From positions 124,001-188,000 of the forward strand of contig NBBA01000022.1 in the NCBI GenBank assembly GCA_002794785.1: a stretch of DNA of 64,000 nucleotides, in the 5' to 3' direction. The translations under genes and the position numbers were made by a program. Shown in pieces: positions 1 to 10,382 of this stretch (position 1 is its first letter; each line of letters starts with the position of its first letter). The notes below the pieces were generated by a model. That model ran no database searches, was not told the DNA's origin, and was given only the letters and a program-made list of their open reading frames with translations. The DNA comes from Coniferiporia sulphurascens. Lineage: Eukaryota; Basidiomycota; Agaricomycetes; Hymenochaetales; Hymenochaetaceae.

Positions 1-1
1 G

Positions 2-2616
2 TCAGGACTTGAGGCCGGTCGTATTGGAGCTATTGGTACGAGATCAACGACTTCGGGGACTTCATACAGCCCACATGGCGACGTAACTGGCTACCCTGTT
101 TGCTCTTCATTGGCGGGGACTTCATCCAAAGCGCATACGCACCAGCATTGCATCCCACCAGACTGCATCGAGTCCGTGCGAAGGTCCCCGACCTTAGTCA
201 ATTCGCTAGGCATAATCTCCGACGAAGACGACGGGCGATGGCGTAGCATGGCGGTCCTTGAAGAGGGACTGGGTCCCTCCGGGGCACTGGTTGCCGAACC
301 TAGTCCCATGACCACAAGTCCTGAAGTTACATCTTTAAAGTGTACGACAGGTACATCTTTAACATGTACGACACCATCTTTGAGGCCCCGTTATGACCGT
401 AACATTGAGATGTAAAAATTCCTATCCCATTTCTGTCTTTACATTTATGCTAATTTCCTACCAAGAAAAAGCTCCTTGGAATCGGAGGAATGGTTGTTTG
501 GTCCATTTGGTACTTTGGATGTTTCAAAGTAGGTTTTGCGTTATACGTAATCTTTGCTCGTAATGATCTCTAAAACGACTCATGCAGAGAGAAAAACAGT
601 CTCTTGTGGGACTCTTACACACACCCGGAAGGACAAAATTATTACTTGAAAAAACACAATGCCCTAGTGTACCTCACCGAGGCAAACCTGGATGAAACCG
701 ACGTCCAGAAGGATATTGAATCCGCCGTGACCGAAATTGAACAGGTTTATGGTTCCAACAATCCGATGCACACCGAGATTGAAGTGTTACTCGAACATAC
801 TAGCGATGGTTGTTCATATTATATGATGGATCTTAACGAACGTCGCATATTTTGGCTTGACGATTTCGATGCCTCGCAACTTATCCCGGGAAAGTTCGGC
901 GTCGAGAAACGGGATCACTTCCGTATGTACGATTTTGTTGTCAAGGACGGCTCGCTTGATTACACTTGTTAATCCAGGTCATCTTTTTGATTATGAGTAT
1001 TGGATGCACGTTGAGCATTTCCCGTGCCATCGTAAGCTCGAAAAGGGGATTCTGGAAGAATTGTTGGGCGTTTTAAACCATGGCAACATAGGTTTGAATT
1101 CTTCCTTTATTGAAGAGGGACCCCAGTAGAATAACAGAATGTTTTAGATTTCATGACATCCAACGAGTCTACTTTCCCGTACAACACCTCTGAAACCCGT
1201 TCACTGGTCGGATCCGTAAAACATTTTCAATGTGAGTACCTTCTGCCATATCCGCTTTTTTGTATTTAAGCAAATGTGTATTAATTTCCTACCGTTCAGC
1301 ACTGTATGAGGCCAACAAATCTTTGGAATATGTTACCACTGGGGCGGGTGAGTCTTTACAAAAAAGTCATTCCTCTTGGACAAATGGTTTATGTGATTGT
1401 TGAAGCCCGCGTCATGGGGATATTCGGTACGTCAGCCTCAGCTTATGGATTGTAAGTGTCGGAGATGACGTGTTGCGTAGCGAATGAACGCTTTTACAAC
1501 TTCTACGGCCATCATGGTGTACGTCTGGCGGTAGGCCAGAGCGTTCGCGGAGATATTGGAAAGCAGCGTTCATGGCTGATCAAGTTGCTATCCCCGGTGC
1601 TCTTCTACGCCCCAGAGACTCATCTGGTCATGCTTGAGAAGCTATACGTCGACGAGATGATCAAAGCACTTCGCTGGAGGCCGTTTCAGAGTAAACTTCA
1701 GGACGACTGGGACGCTTTCGTGCTCACCGTGCGTTCGATATCAATGCCGTATGTTTGACGTTGCAGTTTCCGATGTGTACCTTTTTCGGGTAGTCTACAG
1801 TCCTCTTAAGCGCAAACGTAGCGTTCTTGGCCGTACCAAGTGTACAAGCCGTCGAAGGTCCCGAACAAGAATTCTGGACGTCCGTGGCAACGATCCCAAG
1901 TCTGGTGTCCATTGTTACCAGTCTTGGAAGCATAATCATTGGCCTTCTACTCAAGCGACAACTGCGCATAAGTACCAAGGACGCAGAGTGCTCTGCAGCG
2001 GATGCAGTGAGTCGCACATCCTTTCCCAAAACTTCATTTTGTATGTACTTGGATTGCGTGTCCCGTACGACAGGTCACATACCTGCAGAAGCGCAGACAC
2101 CCTCAACTCGGCTTAGAAACAATGGCAATTCAATATAGCCTACCATATGCACTACTCATGTGGAGGTGAGCAGGTCGCTCCGTCAAAACGAGTCGAGTTC
2201 AATAATTATTGTACAGTATGACTGCGTTCTTTGCATCTGTTGTCATCGTCTGTTTCTCGAACGTCAACGACACCGCAACCACATCTGCGCGGGTGGTCTA
2301 TGGGAGCGTATGGATGTTTGTCGTAGTCCTGATCCTTTGGACGGTCTTTACTGGCTTGGAGACCACAACAAGCATTAACTGGAGAGACTTTGGTTCTTCC
2401 TTGCGGAGAAGACTTCCTTTGGGTTCCGGATCGGACGGAGACGAGAATGAGAATGAGAAGAATGGGGCGAGGGATACTGATACGCGTTCGCAGCACTCAT
2501 CGCATGGATCGACATTGACCAGCGCTACGAGGCAAACTCGTTCGTGGCGGCGCAGGAACCCGATGCGGGGCTTGACCTTCGTTACTGGTAAGCGAACGCA
2601 TAACGCGCATACGTGA
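2..2616 (+). CDS. WW-type multi-pass membrane protein of Agaricomycetes (5' partial)
   Basis: This is an uncharacterised fungal membrane protein family; I recognise the pattern but know no function. The frame is open from the first bases of the window, so the start lies upstream. A low-complexity Ser/Thr N-terminal part (about residues 1-138) leads into a WW-like segment (WDSYTHPEGQNYY, from about 604). Then follow family blocks such as EYWMHVEHFP (about 999), RFYNFYGHHGVRLAVGQS (about 1490) and LLSPVLFYAPETHL (about 1590). Membrane segments lie at about 1890-1970 and, after ETMAIQYSLPYALLMW (2120-2167), at about 2220-2350. The tail is hydrophilic and Arg/Ser-rich. At least six introns are needed. 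The stop at 2614-2616 assumes that the GTAAGC at 2588 is not spliced. Similarity to the family is strong; exon borders are approximate. Confidence 0.75.
335..385 (+). repeat. Two-copy 24-bp tandem repeat in the WW-type gene
   Basis: A unit beginning TACATCTTTAA and containing TGTACGACA occurs twice in a row, encoding TSLKCTTG then TSLTCTTP. A shorter repeat, GGGGACTTCAT, occurs at about 55 and 115. These suggest slippage in the disordered N-terminal part. Confidence 0.7.
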
Positions 2617-4960
2617 CATTCGCAACAGTGGGGTGGTTGGAGTTTCTTTTCACTTTATGGGCATGCGGAGTTTCTGTATTTTCTATAGCATCATATATTA
2701 CTTCCCTCCTCATGTCGTTGTTGTAACTTGATGCGCATTCTTTGGCAGGCCTTTGGAATATTTTCATTTCACTCGATTCTTCTATAGTCCATTGCGCATC
2801 ACCCGTATCGGCACTTCACTCTATCTCAAGGCGCTTAGACCATCGTGATCTGGCCTTTATACAAGTTCGGTGTTTGCCGCTATGTATATTTACGGTAAGG
2901 CAGATTTGTATACTCCGGAGTTCGGCCACAGGAAACCACTGTTATTTTTCATTTGTGGGCCACGACATGTACTTCAGGACTGGATGCGCAGGAACAGCGC
3001 GGGATCATAGGTAGCCTAGATTTTGTAGTGTACATTAATATGTAAGAAACCAAGAACATTCTTCAATGGAGAGCGTCCGAGTCTACACTTTCGCTAGAAG
3101 TTTGTGGCCGAATCTTTCATTCTGACTTCTCGACATATGGAAAGGGCTTAATCCCAATACTTTAGAGTTCTTCCACCTCGGGTTAGTTTCTAAATATCAA
3201 CGCAATATGATTGGATTCATCGCGACTCGCCAGAATAAATGGCCAGAATTTAATCTCCGCCGTCGGAGTGTGAATGATGTGTGGACGTAAAATTCTCAGC
3301 TGACTCAGACGGGCTCTTCAATGAAGGCTTGCGGTCCTCCTGTTCCTCTTGTGGGCGTATTTTCATCGAAAATGAAATAAATCTACGGCCAAGTGGAGTT
3401 CTCAACCCTACTGGAGAATACGGGTTTTCTCTGGTGTGGTACTCCCTGTATGATATCGAAGAGGGCACTTTTTCTGGATATTGAAAGGAAAGCAATATCC
3501 GGAGGGCTCGATCCAAGTGTGGACGCGGAATTATCCAGCGAGCAGTTACGGTTCCTTTTTTCCAATAATATTTCTGAGTTCGGAGCTTAAGCCCAGCGCG
3601 CTTTGGCACACCTACTGGTGGTGGCATGGAAGTTTACCGCTTCACCGAGGGTCTGCTCTCTCACTTGCGACACAGACGACACCTGAATGTCAAAGAAGCT
3701 ATGGCGATTCGACTGGCTTTTCGTGTTGTTATCCAAAGACTTCTTGATTTTTGTCGACGATGGGCTCGCCAATCGTCGTATAAACTACTTCATCTCATAC
3801 CGGTGCTGAGCAGACGCAGCGCTAAGGACGACTCGGATAAGAATCACCTGCCGGGCACCGGAGATGCTAGCTTGCCAGAACTTGAGGATAGTCTTTCCAG
3901 ATCTGCTAGCCCTGGGACAAACACAAGAGCAGCTTCGGAAACGGAATCGGCCATCCTGTTTTTTCTCCATTGCTATGGACCCCCTCAGGAGCACATACGC
4001 ACCAACAGTGCAATTCCACCGGCTGTGCCTACTTCCTCGACTTCAATCAATTCACTAGTCAAGATGGTCTGTGAAATTACCGCCACATCTGTTTTAAGTC
4101 TTAGGTAGTTACTCGCAGACGTGTACACAATAAGTTGTTGATTACGCTCTGAACTTTGAAGGTCGGTCAAAACTCAAAAGCAAACGGATGTTATCATGCA
4201 CGCTGACATAATCAAGGCTTTGCTCAGGGCGCGACCACGTCACGAGACTCACGACTTGAACCCATATCCCCTCCCCTCATTACCTTCGCTTTGTCCAGAG
4301 GTGAGTCGATGAAGGCATTCGGAGGTGTAGCGTCTGTCCAAGTGTTAAAGTGTAGCGTCATCCGCTTATTGTTACAGTACCTGCATTTTTTTGAGGACAG
4401 TGGCTGTACGGGATCGCCGGTCCCTCGGTCAACTTGTACGGCTTTGCGATGTGGGTTTTCTTCGATCGAACAGATAGTGGAAAATCGGGGCATTAAAGCG
4501 CAACGGATTCCATGGTAAGTGGAAACTGGACGTGTATAAACCAGCCCGGCACCTTTCTATAGCTCTTACTTTCTTCAAAAGGAAATCTACAAAGGCCTAG
4601 TCTAAGCTAAATTCGCCGGATAGCCTTTGTCCGAGTCGATCCATTACAGAGAACACGCAATATCCCTCTTCTGGCTTCTAACAATATAGTTGCGACGATT
4701 GTCTACGTTCTATGGCACGTGCTCACTCCGCTTTGTTCTGCGCGACGAGTTTTGGCTGTCGGCACACGCTTAGTGGACAAAATCTATGGCCTTGCGGGCT
4801 CAGAAACACTATGACATCGCACAAATTCGGAAGGCACAGAGAAATATGCCTAACGAATTGCCAAGCACCGTTCCGGGCCTGGTGGCGCTTTGAGTTAAAC
4901 ATCCTAGAATGGAGGTCTTAGCGTCCTGATATTTTCCTACCTCAGGTTATTATTCTCTCT
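2617..4960. other. Interval without a convincing gene
   Basis: The longest plus-strand frame is 3626-4108 (about 160 codons, starting MEVYRFTEGLL), with an adjoining frame at 3393-3590. A minus-strand frame at 3250-3627 overlaps them. None shows a domain I recognise, a matching splice partner or a promoter. A decayed gene is possible, since several short frames lie in one orientation between 3.4 and 4.5 kb. I do not call one. Confidence 0.4.
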
Positions 4961-4971
4961 TTATCGACTGG

Positions 4972-4979
4972 TATATAAG
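4972..4979 (+). promoter_or_regulatory. TATA box of the zinc-finger gene
   Basis: TATATAAG lies about 108 bp before the ATG at 5087. It is followed by a long C/T-rich leader (about 5008-5080), a common arrangement in highly expressed fungal genes. Confidence 0.6.
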
Positions 4980-5086
4980 AGGCGGACGGCTTGAGCCGCG
5001 CCGACTCACCTTATTTCCCCCCTTCATTTCCCCTCATTTCCCTTCATTTCTCCCTCCCTTTCCCTTTCATCCTTCTTTTAAACTTA

Positions 5087-6469
5087 ATGTCTTTTAATAC
5101 TGCTGCAGCATCGACGGCTCGCATCATGTCTTCTCGGTCCACACCTCAGTCAAAGGCGAGTCAGGACTCGCCGGCCAGACCAATTCCATCTTGTTACAAG
5201 GACGAGAACGAACATTGGACGCTTCTAGAGTCTGGTTGGGTTAACTATGCTTGGGATCTTTCTCTTGAAGAAGAGAGGGCTTTCGCGTGTGGGGAGCTAC
5301 CTCCCGGCGCCTTCATTCCATCCCAAGTTTCCGCTGCTCTAGAAGAACAAGCCAAGGCAGATGCGGACGCGCAGGACGCGTTCATGCGCGTCATGGAGCA
5401 GCTTTTTTCAGAGGCTGCGCCTCCTTTCAACTTCGACGAACCACTTCCGCAAATAACATACGCTCCTCTAGATGTACCTCAAGGCACCGATACCACTGAG
5501 CCACCCGTAACACCACTGCATGGCACCACCGTCGTCTCTAAAGAATACATTGAAGAATTCTTTACGCCGCAGAGGCCCCTCGCTCCCCTCGCTCCCGAAA
5601 CCACACCATCGACGCCGCAGCGTACGCGTTTGTACTTATCTACGCCAGAACTCTCGCCTTCCAGCAGCGTTTGCAGTGACCCGGACACGGACTGGGAGCT
5701 GGAGGTCGAGGCCGATGCCGTACAGAAGCCCGCGACCGAGAGCCCGAAGATGGTTCTCGTTGACGGGCCTTCTCATGGTCTCGACCTTGATTTCGACTTC
5801 TTTGCAAAACCTGCGCCTATGGGAAACCCCTTACCACCCCTATTTCGCTCATCAGGCGCTCCATTTGTTGCTCCATTTGTTGCTCCAAGCGCGGGCCCTA
5901 GTACAGGACCGGCGTGGGCCACGCACCATGCGCAGCCCACGTCTCCGAGTGCATACTTCAACCGTGGCTCCTCGGCGGGACCATCCAGGACGCCAACAAT
6001 GCGTATGCAGCGCAAAATGAGCACGGTGCCATACGCGCGAAAGGGGAAAAGGGCACAGGTGAAAGACGATCCTGTGGCGGCAACCGCAGATGCATCCTCT
6101 TTGGACCTCATATGCTCAGACTGTGGGTATGTGCAGGCACGTGGCGCAGGGGACGTGCGCTCGTTCAAACGCCATCTACAAACGCACCCGCAGTTTAAGA
6201 GCGTCGAATGGCGCTGCAGGGGTATCCAACGTGAGCGCGTTCTTGACTACATTCCTTCTATATATTTAAACTGACAATCGGATGTCCTTGCAGAGCCGGA
6301 TGGGACGTACTATGGCGGATGTGGCAGACTCTTCGCACGGAAGGACGCCCTCCAGCGACACGTCAAAACATCCAAGAATACTGCTTGCATGTCTGATTTT
6401 CGGCCTATCGAAGTCCCAATGCACGGCTCCGAGTACGACTACGACCCCGTGTTCGCGATGGCGCCCTAG
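5087..6469 (+). CDS. C2H2-type zinc-finger protein
   Basis: A probable DNA-binding regulator, about 438 residues. It has two exons, 5087-6230 and 6294-6469, with a 63-bp intron (GTGAGC...CAG). The start is the first ATG (MSFNTAAAST) after the TATA box and pyrimidine-rich leader; the frame is open upstream but has no earlier ATG. The N-terminal three quarters is acidic, Pro/Ser-rich and probably disordered, as in an activation domain. The C-terminus holds a finger (LICSDCGY...SFKRHLQTH). A second, split by the intron, has WRCRG then GGCGRLFARKDALQRHVKTS. The second finger's Cys spacing is irregular and its last zinc ligand is unclear. A 12-bp tandem repeat encodes APFVAPFVAP near 5865. The target genes cannot be read from sequence. 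Confidence 0.82.
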
Positions 6470-6928
6470 AGGCCGGTCCTTTCAAATTCCATGCTTAATT
6501 TACCTCCTCTGCTCCCGCTACTTTCTGCATGTCGATAATCAACAATTACACCGAACGCATCTACGACAGGTCTTTTTAGGTCACACCTTCCTATCTTTAC
6601 AAAGGGACTCCAACAGGGAATTTATATCGTATCTTCTACAAAATGGACAATCGCTATTTCTGTATCGCTAATTACGAGTTTTTTTTGTATTGCTTTCGTT
6701 GATAACTGGACATTTCCCTTCGCTCATACACAACCCAATTTATCACATACCTAACTGTAATGCCGTAGTTACATAGCGTCTAATCACACAAGAAAACCCA
6801 CTGAAATACCTAACTGGAGACGCGATAGCTGCACAAGGTCTTTTTCAGCCTTTGTTCGCACATGTTTTTGGCGATATTGGAAAATGATTAATACATATGT
6901 TTCCACAAATGAAATTGAGGTGAAAAAT
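6470..6928. other. Convergent 3' intergenic region
   Basis: This separates the zinc-finger gene from the end of the Tma23-like gene on the other strand. It is AT-rich, with no supported gene. Confidence 0.6.
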
Positions 6929-8169
6929 CTACTCAGAGCCATTCGAAGCGCCGTCAACATCCTTTCGTTCACGTTTACGCCCACTTTTCTTCTTCACCTC
7001 CAATTCCCCTTTTCTCGCCTTCTTCTCGCTCGAGCTCGACTTGGTCTTGGACGACTTGGCCTTTCTTTTTTGCTTAAGGTCCGTTGGATCTGTCTCCGGA
7101 TTATCGCTACCCCCATCCTCATCCTTCTTCTCACCCTGGCCTTCCTTTCGGCGCTTCTTCGATTTCGGTTTTTTGTCATCCCCTTGGCCTCTTTCTTTCA
7201 TTTGACCCTTGGAGGAGCCAGGTCCTTCAGCGTCCAGACCAACATCCTCCAACTCTCTCTTCCGTTTCTTTGCCTTTTTCTTTTCCTGGTCTTCTCCGTC
7301 TTTAGAGCTCGCGCGTTTACGTTTGCGTTCGTCTGTTGTCACGTTCCCAGATTCGCAAAGACCGTCCTCATCCCTCTCTTCCTCCCTTTTCTTTCCCTTC
7401 TTATCTCGTTTCTTCTCCTTCTCTTCATTCGTCCTTCCGCTTTTCTCCTTCTTCTTTCGATCGGTCCGCTTATCCTTTCTTTCCTTTTTCTGTCTTTCTT
7501 CGAGTTCAATTTCTCTGTCCTGGACGACGGCCGCAAGAGCGATAGAAGGGACGAGTACTTCCGAAACCGTAGTCGATGCCGAGGCAATCTTCTCATCGCT
7601 GTCCATATCGGGACCTATAACGGGCCCACGGAAGAAACGGGCATAGAGACCTTTACGCGCTGCGTCGCGCTTAGCCGTAGCCAGGAGACTCATGCGCGGC
7701 GCATCTGCAGACGAGGACGTTTCACCAAGAGACACCGAAGTACATGTTAAAGGCCTTTTATTTGACAGTAGACCAGTGCTAGTGCGTGTAAGGGCAGGAA
7801 GAGATGGGGTGTCGGCATCCTTTGGACATTCTGATGAGCTATGGTGTTAAATATAAAATTAATTGATTCTCTCACTGTGTTACTGCTATCACCATCGTCA
7901 TCTTTATGGATTTTAACCTGTATCGTCTTTGCCGCGACACGGAAAAGACTGTATGCGGGTAGGAGATATCAGATATATTTATCTTCGAACGAAGAAAAGT
8001 GCACAAACTGGTCCCAGAACGGGAACGCCTCGTCTCTGTCCTTGCCCAGGCCTGCAAGTGTCCTTTTCTGTGGTATGGCAAGTGGCCTTGTGATACCACC
8101 CTGCCGAAGTCCCGACCCCTTACCCGACCATCCTTGAGCGACAAGGTACGAATGCCCGTCGAGCGGCAT
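6929..8169 (-). CDS. Tma23-like G-patch ribosome biogenesis protein
   Basis: Probably a nucleolar factor for small-subunit ribosome assembly, by similarity to fungal Tma23/G-patch proteins. Three exons on the minus strand: 8169-8009, 7948-7884 and 7830-6929. Together they are 1128 nt, encoding 375 residues. The N-terminus has the Gly-rich motif LVAQGWSGKGSGL and then LGKDRDEAFPFWDH, joined across the first intron to LFRVAAKTIQVKI, a pattern typical of the family. Exon 3 carries RMSLLATAKRDAARKGLY and RFFRGPVIGPD. The remaining about 230 residues are an extreme Lys/Glu/Arg tail, consistent with nucleolar RNA binding. The second donor was taken as GTAACA because a nearby GTGAGA would break the frame. 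The gene starts 162 bp from the divergent gene at 8332. Confidence 0.85.
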
Positions 8170-8331
8170 ATGAAGAGGATGAAAAATACGTTCAGTAACT
8201 TCGGCGGCTGACTTTTTGGGACGCAGATCTCGCAGGCTTTTGTTTTTACCTGCTAGTTGTAAACGACTTGCACCTCCTTGTCACGACTTCGAGTCCGACG
8301 GTACCAGCAACGACAACGGCGGCCCCAAACG

Positions 8332-9131
8332 ATGGCAATGACCTACGCCGCTCTTGCAAAGTCGCTTGGTATTACTCTCAAATCTAGTTCGTCGTCGACG
8401 TCGAGCGCGGGCTCTCTGCCCGTTTCGACTCCCCCACCAGCTTCCACATTGGAAACAGACTCCCAGACAGAACTGCCTGAGGAGCCGAAAAGCCCACCAT
8501 TGGTGGAAGTAAAAATTGAGGAGAGCCCGGTCAGCCCGGTCTTAATAGAGCCGTCCGCGCGAGCGGAAGAGGCAGAAATTATTGAGTCGTCAACAGCGAA
8601 GGCTGGCGAGCTGGGTGTGGAAGCAGATGCTGCTACGGACATTGCGTCGTCCCGTTCTTCCTCACCCGGCTTTGTAGCACAACCGTCATCTGCACTGGAG
8701 ACCGCGCACGATAATGTAGAAGACGCAAAGGAGTTGACGAACGGTTCGTCACATTCGCCAGCCGAGTCTGCGATTGCGAGCGTAGACGGCAACACATCCG
8801 CACCCCCAACACCAATGAGTCCGCAACGAAGCGGGAATTTCCCAGACAGTATGTACCCTACTTTTATATATGGGTGTTCCATTCGTTGCGCCCGCTGTCT
8901 TTTCAGACTATTCAAATGCTAATTATTATGCACGTATTAGTGACTGCCGAGCAGCTTCACCACGCGAAGGTGCTCGTGCTCGACCTTCTCGGATGGGGAG
9001 TCCCACCTGAGTATCTTCTTCAGCGTGGTGTCTCTTGCGCACTCCTTAGGACCATCTTCACTGATCTCCGTTTACGCCTTCCGGACGACATTCTCGCAGA
9101 CCGCCCCGATCTCATCACCGCACAGACTTGA
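8332..9131 (+). CDS. Uncharacterised protein with a conserved-looking C-terminal module
   Basis: I do not recognise a named family. Two exons, 8332-8848 and 8941-9131, give 235 residues. The acceptor at 8940 is supported by a good branch site (TGCTAAT) about 20 bp upstream and restores the frame. The N-terminal about 170 residues are Ser/Pro/Glu-rich and probably disordered. The C-terminal about 65 residues form a compact, leucine-rich helical segment (HAKVLVLDLLGWGVPPEYLL, then TDLRLRLPDDIL). I believe this recurs in other basidiomycete proteins, but no function is known to me. The divergent neighbour 162 bp away is the Tma23-like gene, so the two may share a promoter. Confidence 0.75.
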
Positions 9132-10382
9132 TTTAGGACATCGCCAACACATCCTGCCACCATGACGTCTCGAGGATTTTGCAATGCGCACAAATGTGGG
9201 CGCAGGAGGCCCCGTTGGCTTGTGATATCCGCTTTCCTCTCCTCGCCTGTTACCTTTTCTTTTTAAAACCTCCCTTTTCCCGCTTCCCGGAATGCTCTCA
9301 TACGAAAGCGGTTCAAGCCTGCTCCCCATCAAAGTCCTCAGTCCCGCTCTGTACACCTGTGCAACCTCTGTCGGTTTAATCCTTTTATAGTTTTCGTTTA
9401 TTCTTTTTATCCGCTCGTCATGTGTCAAGGCCCGATCACTTCTCTTCAGGCACTGTATTTTTACTTTCACCCACGACTTTCTGTCGTTGTACTTTCTACG
9501 CACATGTCGTATCTGCCTCTCTACAGAGTTTCTCTGGTTCTGCATCATTTCCCTGCCCGCTCTACTCCGTCGAAGGTTCACCTGTCCGCCATCCGTATCC
9601 AGCCACCCAGACATTGGCACTGAAACTTCATCTTAGATCTCGTTTCATTCAGAGATCCGCGTAGTTTCTCGATTAAATTATGCTATACCCTAGTACCAGG
9701 GCGCGCACGTGTATAATGCGATAGTACGTAGGATACACAGGTAATGGGTTGAAGTAGTTTCAGCTCTTCGCTCCGCAATCCTTGGTCAGTTACTGAAGCA
9801 AAAGAAAAGAAGTTGGAAGGGAAGTTGGAAAGACGAGATTCGCTAAGGATACATTGGGAAATGTTAAAAGACATTGACAGTCGCCAGTGATTCGTGTACG
9901 GCATGCAGGGTTGCAAGCGAGTGGTGTGGTATTGCCATAGATTGAATGTAAGCTGCGCACGGTGGCACACAGTAACCCAGTAACCCAACTGGTTACCCTG
10001 AGGGACCCTATGTAAAGAAAGGACAGAAAAAAGAAGAGTGAAAATGAATGTGGTTTAGTTATGCCATCTTGTGTCGTGAATGACAAGAGTCGTCATCGTC
10101 CGTGAATGCTGATACGTGGGCCTTTCAAACCTGTGATTATAATCAAACGATTGCCACTGAGGAAGGGGGAAAAAGCAACGAAGTCCGTGTAAATTGTCGA
10201 CCGGGAAGAAGAAGAGAAAATAAAGACGACATGGACAATGGACAGCATCGAAACAAATCGAGAGCGGGTGGAAAGCAAGGTCATCTAGTGGATGAAAGAA
10301 AATTCAAAGAGTTCTACGCCCGAGGGCATGCATTTTGTAGTGGAAAGCGTTTTTAACGCGCATGACGTCCACGAATGCTCGG
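9132..10382. other. Convergent 3' intergenic region
   Basis: Pyrimidine-rich sequence on the left (about 9230-9660) and no supported gene. Short frames here have no start context or domains. It probably holds the 3' untranslated regions of both flanking genes. Confidence 0.55.

Noticed and set aside
3626..4108. 160-codon plus-strand frame as a gene
   Set aside because: No domain, weak start context and no joining exons; kept only as a remark.
6884..7750. Long plus-strand frame (288 codons) rich in Phe, Leu and Ser
   Set aside because: It is the complement of the Lys/Glu-rich tail of the Tma23-like gene; its composition is what reversed Lys and Glu codons produce.
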